Origin: Salinimicrobium terrae DSM 17865 | Lineage (GTDB): Bacteria; Bacteroidota; Bacteroidia; Flavobacteriales; Flavobacteriaceae | Reading direction: 5' to 3' | Assembly (NCBI RefSeq): GCF_000424665.1 | Contig: NZ_KE384221.1 | Coordinates: 356,600-420,599, forward strand | Length of the DNA stretch: 64,000 nt | Shown: positions 16,537 through 25,487 of the stretch, one piece after another | How positions within the stretch are numbered: position 1 is the stretch's first letter | How the letters are laid out: every line of letters starts with the position of its first letter | The notes under the pieces: model-generated | Database searches by the model: none | What the model was told of the DNA's origin: nothing | Seen by the model: the letters and a program-made list of their open reading frames with translations, nothing else | Program-made: the position numbers and the translations under genes

Positions 16537-17055
16537 TTACCTGTAAGGTGTCGTTCCTTTCACCTGATTAGGGTTTGGAACTTTACGGCGAAGAATAAGG
16601 GCAGCAATAGCTGCAGTTATTAAACCTGTAATTGCGGCCCAAACCATACTTTGCATGATATAATTCCTAAGACTAAAATAAATTTCGGCTTCTTCCCTGT
16701 TCATTTCACCTGCTTCTATAGAATATTCGGTGATATTCCTGAAGTAATCTGGAGTAATAACCTGGCTTATCAACAGCTGTATGAACGGGGACAGGATCAC
16801 AATCCCGAGGGTTATAATGGCTCCCGATTTAAATCCTTCCTGCCAGCTCATAAAACCATTGTGGTATTTTTTTCGTTTATCATAAAGGGCAAGTAGATAA
16901 ATTCCAATGGCCACTATTGCAAAAAAGCTGGTGTAGAAAGAATGGTCGGCTATATATTTATCGTGCAGCCCCAGAATTTTCTCCCCCAGCATCCACAGGA
17001 TCATAATCACGGAAAATATAATAGCCCACTTAATTTCTATGCGATATTTGCTCAT
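16537..17055 (-). CDS. DUF4199-family membrane protein
   Basis: About 172 residues from the ATG at 17055, chosen because MSKYRIEIKWAIIFSVIMIL is the normal family N-terminus; an upstream frame to 17148 adds unconserved residues. Four membrane helices are visible (about 8-25, 40-58, 80-100 and 135-158), with the family element FMSWQEGFKSGAIIT between helices 2 and 3. DUF4199 proteins are abundant in Bacteroidota and have no known function. It appears monocistronic. Confidence 0.85.
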   Translation of the reverse strand: MSKYRIEIKWAIIFSVIMILWMLGEKILGLHDKYIADHSFYTSFFAIVAIGIYLLALYDKRKKYHNGFMSWQEGFKSGAIITLGIVILSPFIQLLISQVITPDYFRNITEYSIEAGEMNREEAEIYFSLRNYIMQSMVWAAITGLITAAIAALILRRKVPNPNQVKGTTPYR

Positions 17056-17368
17056 AATGGAAAGGTTGATTATATAAAAATAGGAAAAAATGCATCTTTG
17101 GACTGCATAAGGAAAATAAGAAACTGCTAAAATACTGGTGCCCGTCAACTATTCTGAAGCTTCAGAAGTTTCAGTTTTCCTTCTTCTTCGATTACATTCG
17201 AAGAGATTCTGACATATTTAATATGTAATTTTATGTCCGTCAACCTGAACTTGTTTCAGGTTCTGTAAATCCGGATAAGTTTAAAAGAAATTAGTTTCTA
17301 TTTTTCTGTGATTGGAATTGAAGAGATTCTGAAATAAATTCAGAATGACGAAATACCTGTTTAAAACC

Positions 17369-17405
17369 AAAAAGCCTGAAAAACAATCTGCTTTTCAGGC
17401 TTTTT
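17369..17405 (-). terminator. Rho-independent terminator of secA
   Basis: A 14-bp perfect stem, AAAAAGCCTGAAAA paired with TTTTCAGGCTTTTT, with a 9-base loop, 32 bases downstream of the secA stop. The stem's own T run follows on either strand, so it can serve leftward transcription. Confidence 0.8.
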
Positions 17406-17437
17406 AGATTAAATCTAAGATATCATTTTACTGACCA

Positions 17438-20400
17438 CTACTCATCAACAAGTACCCAGTCGCCTTTGTCTAGCAGTGGGATTGCTTGTTTAAATTTCAT
17501 GTTTTTATTCTCTCCTGTCATTACATTTTTGATCGTCACTTTGTCGTTACGGCCAATTTTTGGACGCTCCCTCGTAATGGTTTCAGTCACCTGCGGGCGA
17601 CGTTGCTGAGTTTGCCCTGCGGCCCTGCTCTGTGCAGCTCTTTCGTCCATATTCGGGATCTCTTCTTTTGAAGTTTCAACACTTTCTCTTTTCCTTGTTT
17701 GCTTTGCTTCCCTTATTTGCGCAGGGTTTGGAGCAGGGAGTTCTCCCTTGAAAAGGAAAGAGATCACATCTTTGTTTACCTGGTCTAGCATTACCTTGAA
17801 CAATTCGAAAGCTTCGAACTTATAAATCAATAATGGATCTTTTTGCTCATGTACAGCTAACTGTACACTTTGCTTAAGCTCATCCATCTTTCTAAGGTGA
17901 GTCTTCCAGGCATCATCAATGATCGCCAAACTTATATTCTTCTCAAAGTCGGTTACTAACTGTTTCCCTTCACTTTCATAAGCTTTTTCCAGGTTCGTTA
18001 CCACTTGAAGTGTTTTAACTCCATCGGTAAATGGTACAGCGATTCTTTCAAAACTGTTGCCTTTATCTTCCCAAACCTGTTTGATCACAGGATAAGCAGC
18101 TTCGGCATTGCGCTTCATCTTCTCAAGATAATGTTCGTATGCAGCCTTATAAATAACTTTGGCAATCTTCAGGAAATCCATTTTATCGAACTCTTCTTCA
18201 GTCAAGGGAGAGCTCATGGAGAAATAACGGATTAACTCAAACTCAAAGTTCTTATAATCACTGGCTAACTTATTAGTTTCAGCAATACCTTCAGCAGTAT
18301 CATAGATCATGTTGGAGATATCCACACGCAATCTGTCTCCGAACAAAGCATGATAACGGCGCTTGTAAACTACCTCACGTTGGGCATTCATTACATCATC
18401 ATACTCCAAAAGCCTTTTACGTACCCCGAAGTTGTTCTCTTCCACCTTTTTCTGAGCGCGTTCAATGGATTTGGAGATCATGGAGTGCTGAATTACTTCT
18501 CCTTCTTCCAGACCCATACGGTCCATTAATTTTGCAATTTTTTCTGAACCAAAAAGGCGCATCAGGTTATCTTCAAGCGATACATAGAATTGTGAACTAC
18601 CGGGATCTCCCTGGCGTCCTGCACGACCTCTTAACTGCCTGTCAACCCTTCTGGAATCGTGACGTTCTGTACCGACAATGGCAAGACCGCCTGCTTCCTT
18701 CACTTCAGGTGAAAGTTTAATATCTGTACCACGACCGGCCATGTTGGTCGCAATAGTCACAACACCCGAGTTACCGGCTTCGGCAACAATATCGGCTTCT
18801 TTTTTGTGTAGTTTCGCGTTAAGTACGTTGTGCGGTACATTACGGATTTTAAGCATCCGGCTGAGTAATTCTGAAATTTCTACGGAAGTTGTACCTATCA
18901 ACACCGGTCTTCCTGCTCTGGAAAGTTCGGTCACGTGATCGATAACAGCGTTATATTTTTCGCGTTTTGTTTTGTAAACGAGGTCTTCTTTGTCTTTTCT
19001 TGCAATAGGGCGATTCGTTGGAATTTCTACCACATCGAGTTTATAGATCTCCCATAATTCCCCGGCCTCCGTCACTGCAGTACCTGTCATACCGGACAGT
19101 TTATTGTACATCCTGAAGTAATTCTGAAGGGTTACCGTCGCAAATGTCTGGGTCGCATCCTCAATCTTTACGTTTTCCTTCGCTTCAATCGCCTGGTGTA
19201 AACCGTCGCTGTAACGACGACCTTCCATGATACGGCCGGTCTGTTCATCTACGATCTTCACCTTGTTATCCATCACCACATACTCGGTGTCTTTTTCAAA
19301 CAAAGTGTAAGCCTTCAGCAATTGACGCATTGTGTGGATGCGCTCACTTTTTACGCTGTAGTCACGGAAAAGTTCTTCTTTCTTTTCGGCTTCTTCTTCT
19401 TTAGAAAGACCTTCTTTTTCGATTTTAGCGATCTCCATCCCAATTTCGGGCATTACAAAGAAATCCGGGTCATCTTTACCTGAAAGGAATTCAATCCCCT
19501 TATCTGAAAGGTCAATCTGGTTATTTTTCTCTTCGATCACAAAATACAATTCGGCATCAACAATCGGCATCTCCCGGTTGTTGTCGGCCATGTATTTGTT
19601 CTCTGTTTTTTGAAGAAGAGCTTTGATCCCTTCTTCACTCAGGTATTTAATAAGTGCTTTGTTCTTTGGAAGTCCGCGGTAAACCCGCAGTAATTGCAGT
19701 CCGCCTTCTTCGGTATTTCCGGAGGCAATAAGTTTTTTAGCTTCAGCAAGAACCCCCGTAAGATATTTTCTCTGTACTTCAACTATGTTGGCAATAGCCG
19801 GTTTCAGCTGATCAAATTCGTGTACATCTCCCTTCGGAATTGGTCCCGAAATAATAAGGGGCGTTCTCGCATCATCGACCAGTACCGAATCCACCTCATC
19901 CACAATTGCGTAGTTATGAGGCCGCTGTACAAGATCATCGGGCGAATGCGACATGTTATCCCGCAGGTAATCAAACCCGAACTCGTTGTTGGTTCCGTAG
20001 GTGATATCAGCATTATAGGCTTTACGTCGCGCAGCTGAATTTGGCCTGTGGTAATCAATACAATCTATGGTAAGCCCATGGAACTGAAAAATAGGAGCCA
20101 TCCAGGCGCTGTCACGCTTGGCCAGGTAATCGTTTACAGTAACCAGGTGCACGCCATTGCCGGTAAGGGCGTTTAGGTACATGGGAAGGGTGGCAACAAG
20201 AGTTTTACCTTCACCCGTTTGCATCTCGGCGATCTTACCCTGATGCATAGCAACTCCACCAATAAGCTGTACATCGTAGTGTACCATATCCCAGGTAATA
20301 GGTTTCCCGGCTGCATCCCAGGAATTCCTCCAGATTGCATGGTCTCCATCGAGGCTCACATAATCTTTTTCGGCAGAAAGCTCGCGGTCGAAAGCAGATG

Positions 20401-20797
20401 CCGTTACTTTTAATTCGGAATTTTCTTTAAAACGCTTGGCAGTTTCCTTAACGGTTGCAAAAGCTTCGGGCAGGATCTCATTGAGAACATTTTCAGAGAC
20501 CTCATAGGATTTTTCTTTTAAAGCGTCAATTTCGGCGTAGATATCTTCTTTGCGGGAAATGTCTTCAGATGCATCAGCTTCAGCATTTAAATTGGTGATC
20601 TGTTCATTCACCTCCTTCAGGGCATCTTTTATTTTTGTCTTGAAAGCTGCGGTCTTTGCACGGAGTTCATCCAGGCTAAGGGCTTCATATTCTTTTTCGA
20701 GAGCGAGGATCTTATTGACTATAGGCTGAATTTCCTTTATGTCCTTCTTAGACTTGTCGCCGACAAAAACTTTCAATACGGTATCTAAAAAACTCAT
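17438..20797 (-). CDS. secA: Preprotein translocase ATPase SecA
   Basis: The ATPase motor that pushes preproteins through SecYEG. About 1119 residues from ATG at 20797, where [19 protein letters not shown] is the typical start; an upstream ATG would add 12 residues. Walker A is MQTGEGKT (about 192-199), Walker B/DEAD is [16 protein letters not shown], and the second motor domain has [14 protein letters not shown] and [19 protein letters not shown]. The protein is longer than the ~900 residues of E. coli SecA because of inserts in the N-terminal and central parts, as usual in Bacteroidota. The C-terminus ([19 protein letters not shown]) lacks the Cys-rich zinc motif used for SecB binding. Confidence 0.97.
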   Translation of the reverse strand: MSFLDTVLKVFVGDKSKKDIKEIQPIVNKILALEKEYEALSLDELRAKTAAFKTKIKDALKEVNEQITNLNAEADASEDISRKEDIYAEIDALKEKSYEVSENVLNEILPEAFATVKETAKRFKENSELKVTASAFDRELSAEKDYVSLDGDHAIWRNSWDAAGKPITWDMVHYDVQLIGGVAMHQGKIAEMQTGEGKTLVATLPMYLNALTGNGVHLVTVNDYLAKRDSAWMAPIFQFHGLTIDCIDYHRPNSAARRKAYNADITYGTNNEFGFDYLRDNMSHSPDDLVQRPHNYAIVDEVDSVLVDDARTPLIISGPIPKGDVHEFDQLKPAIANIVEVQRKYLTGVLAEAKKLIASGNTEEGGLQLLRVYRGLPKNKALIKYLSEEGIKALLQKTENKYMADNNREMPIVDAELYFVIEEKNNQIDLSDKGIEFLSGKDDPDFFVMPEIGMEIAKIEKEGLSKEEEAEKKEELFRDYSVKSERIHTMRQLLKAYTLFEKDTEYVVMDNKVKIVDEQTGRIMEGRRYSDGLHQAIEAKENVKIEDATQTFATVTLQNYFRMYNKLSGMTGTAVTEAGELWEIYKLDVVEIPTNRPIARKDKEDLVYKTKREKYNAVIDHVTELSRAGRPVLIGTTSVEISELLSRMLKIRNVPHNVLNAKLHKKEADIVAEAGNSGVVTIATNMAGRGTDIKLSPEVKEAGGLAIVGTERHDSRRVDRQLRGRAGRQGDPGSSQFYVSLEDNLMRLFGSEKIAKLMDRMGLEEGEVIQHSMISKSIERAQKKVEENNFGVRKRLLEYDDVMNAQREVVYKRRYHALFGDRLRVDISNMIYDTAEGIAETNKLASDYKNFEFELIRYFSMSSPLTEEEFDKMDFLKIAKVIYKAAYEHYLEKMKRNAEAAYPVIKQVWEDKGNSFERIAVPFTDGVKTLQVVTNLEKAYESEGKQLVTDFEKNISLAIIDDAWKTHLRKMDELKQSVQLAVHEQKDPLLIYKFEAFELFKVMLDQVNKDVISFLFKGELPAPNPAQIREAKQTRKRESVETSKEEIPNMDERAAQSRAAGQTQQRRPQVTETITRERPKIGRNDKVTIKNVMTGENKNMKFKQAIPLLDKGDWVLVDE

Positions 20798-20820
20798 ATG
20801 TTTTTGTGGTTTTAATATGT

Positions 20821-20828
20821 CAAAGTTA
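20821..20828 (-). promoter_or_regulatory. secA -7 promoter box
   Basis: On the minus strand TAACTTTG matches TAnnTTTG, 23 bases before the secA ATG. A TTG at 20845-20847 is 16 bases upstream, slightly short of the usual spacing, and lies within the terminator of the preceding gene. Confidence 0.45.
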
Positions 20829-20833
20829 AGCAA

Positions 20834-20861
20834 AAAAAAAGCCTCAATTTTGAGACTTTTT
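20834..20861 (-). terminator. Terminator of the DUF2795 gene
   Basis: On the minus strand AAAAGTCTCAA pairs with TTGAGGCTTTT (one U-G pair) across a two-base loop and runs into nine T residues. It lies just after the DUF2795 stop and directly before the secA promoter. Confidence 0.7.
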
Positions 20862-20884
20862 TCTGCTGTTATTTAAGTGTGCTT

Positions 20885-21106
20885 TTAATATTCATCTTCA
20901 TTCCAGAGGTAATCCTCATCTGTAGGGTAATCTGGCCAGATTTCCTCTATTGAATCATAGGAATCCCCTTCATCTTCAATTGCCTGCAAGTTTTCGACAA
21001 CCTCCAGCGGCGCACCCGTCCTGATGGCGTAATCAATTAACTCATCTTTTGTGGCGGGCCATGGCGCATCGCTTAAATAGGATGCTAATTCTAATGTCCA
21101 ATACAT
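20885..21106 (-). CDS. DUF2795 protein
   Basis: A 73-residue acidic protein, MYWTLELASYLSDAPWPATK through EEIWPDYPTDEDYLWNEDEY. The N-terminal part (W-P-A-T-K-D-E-L-I-D-Y-A) is the DUF2795 pattern, a small helical domain; the C-terminal Asp/Glu/Tyr-rich tail is typical of the Bacteroidota version, often encoded near secA. Function is unknown. It has its own promoter and terminator and precedes secA on the same strand. Confidence 0.85.
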   Translation of the reverse strand: MYWTLELASYLSDAPWPATKDELIDYAIRTGAPLEVVENLQAIEDEGDSYDSIEEIWPDYPTDEDYLWNEDEY

Positions 21107-21129
21107 CGGTTAATCGGTTTAAATTTTTG

Positions 21130-21159
21130 CAAAAATAATTTTTTTGACGAGAAAGTCAA
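21130..21159 (-). promoter_or_regulatory. Promoter of the DUF2795 gene
   Basis: On the minus strand a TTG (21157-21159), a 19-base spacer and TATTTTTG (21130-21137) match the Bacteroidota -33/-7 pattern with ideal spacing. The -33 part sits in TTGAC-TTTCTC-GTCAA, an inverted repeat that may bind a regulator. The ATG is 24 bases beyond the -7 box. Confidence 0.6.
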
Positions 21160-21261
21160 GAAAAAAATCATCTTTTTATCATTAATTTTAAGAACGTTTT
21201 TCTCACAAGCTAAATCCTTTAAAAATAAAGGGTTTAAGTAGAAAATTGGCCGGGATAAATC

Positions 21262-21837
21262 TTAAGATTCTTTCTGCGGAATCCATTGAATTTCCTTTGC
21301 CTGTAGATCATGAGACAACTTTCGTGCCAGCACAAAAAGGTAGTCACTTAGGCGGTTGAGGTATTGCAGCACCTGCTCTTCAAAAGGTTCAATTTCATAC
21401 AGGGCGGTGGCCAAACGTTCGGCGCGGCGGCATACACAGCGGGCTACGTGACAAACTGACACGGTTTGATGCCCCCCCGGAAGCACAAAATGTGTCATGG
21501 GCGGCAGGGTCTCATTCATTCTGTCCATTTCCTGTTCGAGAAGTTCAATGTCCTCCTGAGATATTTTTGGGATCTCAAGGCGCTGTTTTCCGTTTTTGAG
21601 GACTGCCTTTTCAGGATCGGTAGCCAGGGTGGAACCAATGGTGAACAGCCGGTCCTGTATTCTTATAAGGATCTCCCCACTGTGCTTATCAACCTGCTGG
21701 TCGCGCAGGAGACCTAAATTTGAATTAAGTTCATCAACAGTGCCGTAGCTGTCAATGCGAATATGATGTTTGGGAACACGGGTGCCGCCAAATAATGCAG
21801 TAGTGCCTTTGTCTCCGGTCTTGGTATAAATTTTCAT
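21262..21837 (-). CDS. Cob(I)yrinic acid a,c-diamide adenosyltransferase, PduO type
   Basis: A 191-residue ATP:corrinoid adenosyltransferase that makes adenosylcobalamin, used for example by methylmalonyl-CoA mutase. The ATP-binding N-terminal motif MKIYTKTGDKGTTALFGGTR and the helix RIDSYGTVDELNSNLGLLR are diagnostic, as is VARCVCRRAERLATAL in the later helix, which holds the active-site Arg and Glu. The five-helix trimer family usually has this length. A purine-rich AAAGGAG lies upstream of the ATG, rare in this window. No other cobalamin genes are nearby. Confidence 0.95.
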   Translation of the reverse strand: MKIYTKTGDKGTTALFGGTRVPKHHIRIDSYGTVDELNSNLGLLRDQQVDKHSGEILIRIQDRLFTIGSTLATDPEKAVLKNGKQRLEIPKISQEDIELLEQEMDRMNETLPPMTHFVLPGGHQTVSVCHVARCVCRRAERLATALYEIEPFEEQVLQYLNRLSDYLFVLARKLSHDLQAKEIQWIPQKES

Positions 21838-22033
21838 TTTATTTGTTTTAAATCTCCTTTGCGGAAGGGAGCCTAAAATAAGAAAATTAAAAGGGCTTAA
21901 AAACTGAAATAAATAAAGCTTTTAAAATGGCATTTCTGGAAAGTAAATTTACAGATGGCTCAGGTAATTCTTTGGCTGAAAGTGGAGGTATTATGATATT
22001 AAGAGATTTTACTTATGAAGTAATAGGAATCGG

Positions 22034-22073
22034 AAACCCCCGGATTGACCTCTATTTGAAATCCCAGGGGTTT
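22034..22073 (-). terminator. Hairpin at the end of the 60-residue membrane protein gene
   Basis: On the minus strand AAACCCCTGGGATT can pair with AATCCGGGGGTTT across a 13-base loop with one bulge, overlapping the stop codon. There is no T run after it, so termination would be weak or factor-dependent. Confidence 0.35.
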
Positions 22074-22254
22074 ATTTCAAAGGTTTCGATCTGTTTTTTC
22101 TACTGAATTTCCCCCGAATCTTATCACCAAGAGAACGTCTCCATTCGAGTTCTTTTTTTCTTCTTTTTCGACTTCTCAACCACAGGATGAAAGAAACACA
22201 AACGCAAAGAAGGGCAAGGTATAAAAAGAGTTCATTGGTCCAAAAATCTTCCAT
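22072..22254 (-). CDS. Tiny single-pass membrane protein, paralogue A
   Basis: A 60-residue protein with a short acidic N-terminus (MEDFWTNE), one membrane helix (about 9-26, LFLYLALLCVCVSFILWL) and a strongly basic cytosolic tail (RSRKRRKKELEWRR to the end). Layout and local sequence match the 53-residue protein encoded at 22337-22498: acidic start, LxLYxxLxxxxVxFxLW helix, basic tail. Function is unknown. Confidence 0.6.
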   Translation of the reverse strand: MEDFWTNELFLYLALLCVCVSFILWLRSRKRRKKELEWRRSLGDKIRGKFSRKNRSKPLK

Positions 22255-22336
22255 AACACCTGTTTTTCAGATGATAATGTAGCAAAATATTTAATTCACT
22301 TTTACTTAAGAATTGTTAATTCGTTAGGCCTGGCAG

Positions 22337-22498
22337 CTATTTTCCTTTTTCTTTTCTCTCATTATAACGATTCCTGAAGCTCTTATTTTTCCTGATATCC
22401 CGGTTATTTTTAGTCTGTTTTCGGTTCCATAAAAAGAATCCCACAAAGACTAAAATGAGAATGATATAGAGGAGGATATCGTTATCTAAAAATGACAT
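22337..22498 (-). CDS. Tiny single-pass membrane protein, paralogue B
   Basis: A 53-residue protein, MSFLDNDILLYIILILVFVG followed by FFLWNRKQTKNNRDIRKNKS and a basic end (ERKEKGK). It has one membrane helix and a basic tail, and aligns with the neighbouring 60-residue protein through the helix and the LW-N/L-R-x-K junction. Stop TAG is at 22337 and ATG at 22498. It lies 82 bases upstream of its paralogue on the same strand, so they may be co-transcribed. Confidence 0.55.
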   Translation of the reverse strand: MSFLDNDILLYIILILVFVGFFLWNRKQTKNNRDIRKNKSFRNRYNERKEKGK

Positions 22499-22633
22499 TT
22501 TTGACAGGTATGAAGGGTATTACTATTGAATTTAGACTTTAACTAGATGCAAGTTACCAATAACTGTTGTGGTGAAGCAGGAGGAGTATTGCGAATTTCT
22601 AACCTTCAATTCTGTACTTCTAACTTCGTACCT

Positions 22634-23341
22634 CTAACTTCGTACTTCCAAATTCACTTCTTTCCGTTCATCACTTTCTATCATTCCGTCGCGGAGTCGT
22701 ATAATTCTATGTGCATGACGGGCGATGTCTTCCTCATGTGTTACCAGGATCACGGTATTTCCTGAAGCGTGGATTTCATCAAAAAGATTCATAATTTCTA
22801 CAGAAGTTTTAGAATCCAGGTTTCCGGTAGGCTCATCGGCAAGAATGATCGACGGTTTATTGACAAGCGCTCTACCTACAGCTACTCTTTGACGTTGTCC
22901 TCCGGAAAGTTGATTGGGCTTGTGATCCATTCTATCGGCCAGGCCAACATCGGCAAGTACCTTCTCGGCACGTTCTTTCCGCTGACTCTTGGTTGCACCA
23001 GCGTAAATCATTGGTAAAGCCACGTTTTCCAGGGCAGTGGTTCTCGGGAGTAGGTTGAACGTCTGAAATACGAAGCCTATTTCTTTATTCCGGATCTCGG
23101 CCAGTTCATCGTCGCTCATTTGGCTCACATCCTTCCCGTTGAGAATATACTGGCCCGAAGTAGGAGTGTCCAGGCATCCCAGGATGTTCATAAGGGTGGA
23201 TTTTCCCGATCCCGACGGCCCCATAAAAGCTACATATTCTCCTTTTTCAATATCGAGATCGATACCTTTTAGAACTTTTACAATTTCATGTCCCAGGTGA
23301 AAGTCCCGGGTAATCTGCCTGATCTTTATAACGCTGCTCAT
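22634..23341 (-). CDS. ABC transporter ATP-binding protein, LolD/MacB type
   Basis: A 235-residue ATPase. Walker [10 protein letters not shown] is at 41-49, the Q-loop in [11 protein letters not shown] near 89-98, signature [15 protein letters not shown] at 145-159, Walker [13 protein letters not shown] at 165-176, and the H-loop in [16 protein letters not shown]. The early [20 protein letters not shown] and [12 protein letters not shown] pattern belongs to the MacB/LolD/FtsE group, which drives lipoprotein release or extrusion from the inner membrane. No permease gene is adjacent, so the partner must be elsewhere. Confidence 0.9.
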   Translation of the reverse strand: MSSVIKIRQITRDFHLGHEIVKVLKGIDLDIEKGEYVAFMGPSGSGKSTLMNILGCLDTPTSGQYILNGKDVSQMSDDELAEIRNKEIGFVFQTFNLLPRTTALENVALPMIYAGATKSQRKERAEKVLADVGLADRMDHKPNQLSGGQRQRVAVGRALVNKPSIILADEPTGNLDSKTSVEIMNLFDEIHASGNTVILVTHEEDIARHAHRIIRLRDGMIESDERKEVNLEVRS

Positions 23342-23833
23342 AAGCTAATGTGAATTCAAAAGATTAGACGCAAGGTAGGGGAGTTTGTTACAATTCTTCA
23401 ATTAACGGTAAAAAAATTCCAAATTACAAGCACCAAATACCAATTGATTATAGAGTGTCTGAGCTATTTCCTCCACCGGGAGGGTGGGGAAATATGGTCG
23501 AAGCCGATGTGGACGTAGTTTACTCTAAGAAGAAGAATCATATATACGTAGAAGCCCTTCGACCGGTGCTCCTTCCAGTCACTGGCTCAGGGTGACATTT
23601 CAGATAGAATAGAATCTATCGTAAGCTAGGGCAAAGTTGAGGGAAAATCGAGCTCCGGAGGAGCGTAGAATTTATAGATGAAGATAAGAAGTGAATATTA
23701 AGAGCTCCAGAGGAGCGGCATATTTAGCTTGACTGAAGTTTGTATAAAGGAAAAATGATAACGGCCAAAAGCTAACGGCCAATTGCTCTAAAAAAAATAA
23801 CTGCCTACTTAAGACTGCATGCTGCTAACTGAA
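23342..23833. repeat. Intergenic stretch with palindromic GAGCTCC repeats
   Basis: About 490 bases without a gene. GAGCTCCGGAGGAGCGTAGAA (from 23650) and GAGCTCCAGAGGAGCGGCAT (from 23702) are two copies of a palindromic word followed by an A/T-rich tail. CCCTTCGACC..GGCTCAGGGTGACA at 23553-23597 is a member of the GTCGAAG / CCTGAGC repeat class. AACGGCCAAAAGCTAACGGC words lie at 23760-23785. Confidence 0.65.
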
Positions 23834-24709
23834 TCATATCCGAATTACAAAATGTTCCTTCTCCTGTTCTCTTCTGAAGAAAACCAAGCCCCATTGAAAA
23901 GTGTCAATAGAGACAGTCACCTTTGGATTTGCTTTGATCTCTTCCCAGGCTGCTTCCATTCCTTTGGACCAGTGAATATCGTCGAAGATCATAACTGAAT
24001 CATTATGTATTAGCGGAAGTAATTTTTCAAAGTAAGAAAGAGTGGCTTCTTTTTGATGGTGGCCGTCGATAAATAGTAGGTCGAAGTTCTGAGTTAGGAG
24101 TTCAGAGTTATGAATTGCCTGTTGCCTGTTGCCTGTTGTCGGTTGTCTGTTGTCAGTTGAAGCAATTTTTGAATCTTGAATCTTAAATCTTGAATTTTGA
24201 ATCCTCTTTTCCCCTAAAAATTCTTCAAACTTCCCGACCTTCAGCTGAATATTATCAAATCCGAACTCTTTAAATTTTTCTCCAGCAATTTTCGCAGTTT
24301 CAGGACAGCCCTCAATCGTCGTGATCTTCACCATATTTCCGGCTGCAATGGCTGCTGTGCCCAGCCCTAAAGAAGTACCCAGTTCAACTGCCCTATCTAC
24401 TTCAAGATATCTCACCAGTCGGTTTAACAGTCGGGCGCGTTTGGGAGAAATTCCGGCATTTTTTGCCATTTTTGACACCTTACGTGTGTCCGTTTTAAAG
24501 ACTTTACTTCCCGCACCAAAATCTGTAATCTGTATTGTCTTTTTGTCCTTCAGCAGAGACTTACGGTGTTCTTTCAGAAGGGCATAAGATGGATATTTCT
24601 TCCTGTCATAAAAGCATTTAGTCACCAGGCTATAAACAAACGGCGAATGCACCCCATGTTGGTTGGTGGAGCGGAGAAGGAATTTTATGTAAGCGAAGAC
24701 AATGTGCAT
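23834..24709 (-). CDS. Class I SAM-dependent O-methyltransferase with repeat-derived insertion
   Basis: A 291-residue methyltransferase. Residues 104-123 hold the SAM-binding region (VDRAVELGTSLGLGTAAIAA), TTIEGCPETAKIA forms the second strand, and FDLLFIDGHHQKEATLSYFE the catalytic loop, as in the catechol O-methyltransferase-like fold of Bacteroidota. Between FEEFLGEKR (161-169) and QNFDLLFID (207-215) lie about 40 extra residues of low-complexity type (QNSRFKIQDSKIA, TDNRQPTTGNRQQAIHNSEL) encoded by 24086-24205. That DNA looks like the intergenic word repeats of this genome. The insert is a multiple of three and sits at a surface loop, so the enzyme may still work. Confidence 0.8.
   Translation of the reverse strand: MHIVFAYIKFLLRSTNQHGVHSPFVYSLVTKCFYDRKKYPSYALLKEHRKSLLKDKKTIQITDFGAGSKVFKTDTRKVSKMAKNAGISPKRARLLNRLVRYLEVDRAVELGTSLGLGTAAIAAGNMVKITTIEGCPETAKIAGEKFKEFGFDNIQLKVGKFEEFLGEKRIQNSRFKIQDSKIASTDNRQPTTGNRQQAIHNSELLTQNFDLLFIDGHHQKEATLSYFEKLLPLIHNDSVMIFDDIHWSKGMEAAWEEIKANPKVTVSIDTFQWGLVFFRREQEKEHFVIRI
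24086..24205 (-). repeat. Intergenic-type repeat inserted in frame in a methyltransferase gene
   Basis: About 120 bases made of GTTGCCTGTTGCCTGTTGTC words and TTGAATCTTGAATCTTAAAT words, the style of the non-coding spacers elsewhere in the window. Exactly divisible by three, with no stop in the coding frame. Confidence 0.6.
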
Positions 24710-24717
24710 CTTTGTTC

Positions 24718-24750
24718 AACCCTTTCAGGGTTCCAAACCCTGAAAGGGTT
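24718..24750. repeat. REP palindrome, left of RAYT
   Basis: AACCCTTTCAGGGTT-CCA-AACCCTGAAAGGGTT has perfect 15-bp arms and a 3-base loop. Each arm is itself partly palindromic. It is identical to 25369-25401. It covers the last codons and the stop of the RAYT gene and the space before the methyltransferase start. Confidence 0.9.
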
Positions 24751-25330
24751 CAATCGTGTGTTCTTTTTGATGGTAATTTTCAAAGTTTTCAAAGTCACCA
24801 AACAATTCTAAAACTTCCTTTTTTTGAATCAAACTTTCTTTTTCGTTAAAAAAATCCTGGTATGAGGTCCATGGATACGAAGAAATAATTTCAGCGACTG
24901 AATGATGAACAGGGTTGTTGTGGATGTAATAGATTAAATTCTTCAAATAATCTTCAGAAGAAATTTTTTTGCGCTTGAATGGCTTTTCAAATAGACTTCC
25001 AGTGCGGGAATATTTTTTATTTACTGCCTGAGTATAAGAGTTAAACAAATGGCTGAACTGGCGGGAATGATCTGTAGCAGAACTTTCAGATTTAGTGGAG
25101 TATTTTAAATCTGTTTTAATTATTTCTTTTTCTTCTTTAAGATAAACCAGGAAATGAAAATGATTTTGCATGAGGCACCAGGCGAGAGTATTGGTAACAG
25201 GAGCAATATATTTCTTATAAAGTTCGAGAAAATAGGTGTAATTGCCATCTTCGAAAAAGATCTTATCACCATTATTTCCACGGTTGTATATGTGGTAATA
25301 ATTTCCAGGCTCTAAAACTTCGATTTTCAT
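24725..25330 (-). CDS. REP-associated tyrosine transposase (RAYT, Y1_Tnp)
   Basis: A 201-residue single-strand transposase of the IS200-related TnpA-REP group. The start GNYYHIYNRGNNGDKIFFED is the family signature, the HUH metal motif is QNHFHFLVYL at about 64-73, and the catalytic Tyr is in the helix with HLFNSYTQAVNKKYSRTGSL, followed by FEKPFKRKKI and the YIHNNPVHH element. It is complete. RAYTs act on REP palindromes as a domesticated system. Here identical palindromes lie at both ends, and the C-terminal residues EPFQGLEP with the TGA stop are encoded inside the left palindrome. Confidence 0.93.
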   Translation of the reverse strand: MKIEVLEPGNYYHIYNRGNNGDKIFFEDGNYTYFLELYKKYIAPVTNTLAWCLMQNHFHFLVYLKEEKEIIKTDLKYSTKSESSATDHSRQFSHLFNSYTQAVNKKYSRTGSLFEKPFKRKKISSEDYLKNLIYYIHNNPVHHSVAEIISSYPWTSYQDFFNEKESLIQKKEVLELFGDFENFENYHQKEHTIEPFQGLEP

Positions 25331-25368
25331 CTGGTAAAAGTTTAATCCTTTAACGTTCGTCTTCGATC

Positions 25369-25401
25369 AACCCTTTCAGGGTTCCAAACCCTGAAAGGGT
25401 T
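25369..25401. repeat. REP palindrome, right of RAYT
   Basis: Exact 33-base copy of the palindrome at 24718-24750, 38 bases upstream of the RAYT start codon. A further half-site, AACACTGAAAGGGTT (25430-25444, 14 of 15 bases of one arm), follows. Confidence 0.9.
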
Positions 25402-25487
25402 CTCCCAACCCCAACGAAATGGTTCTTCAAACACTGAAAGGGTTCTATGCTCTAAATAACTTTAAACCTTTAATTTTGAACTTTGAA

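Noticed and set aside
23834-24709. Methyltransferase as a pseudogene because of the insertion
   Set aside because: The frame is intact, the insertion is a multiple of three at a loop, and SAM-binding and catalytic segments are preserved.
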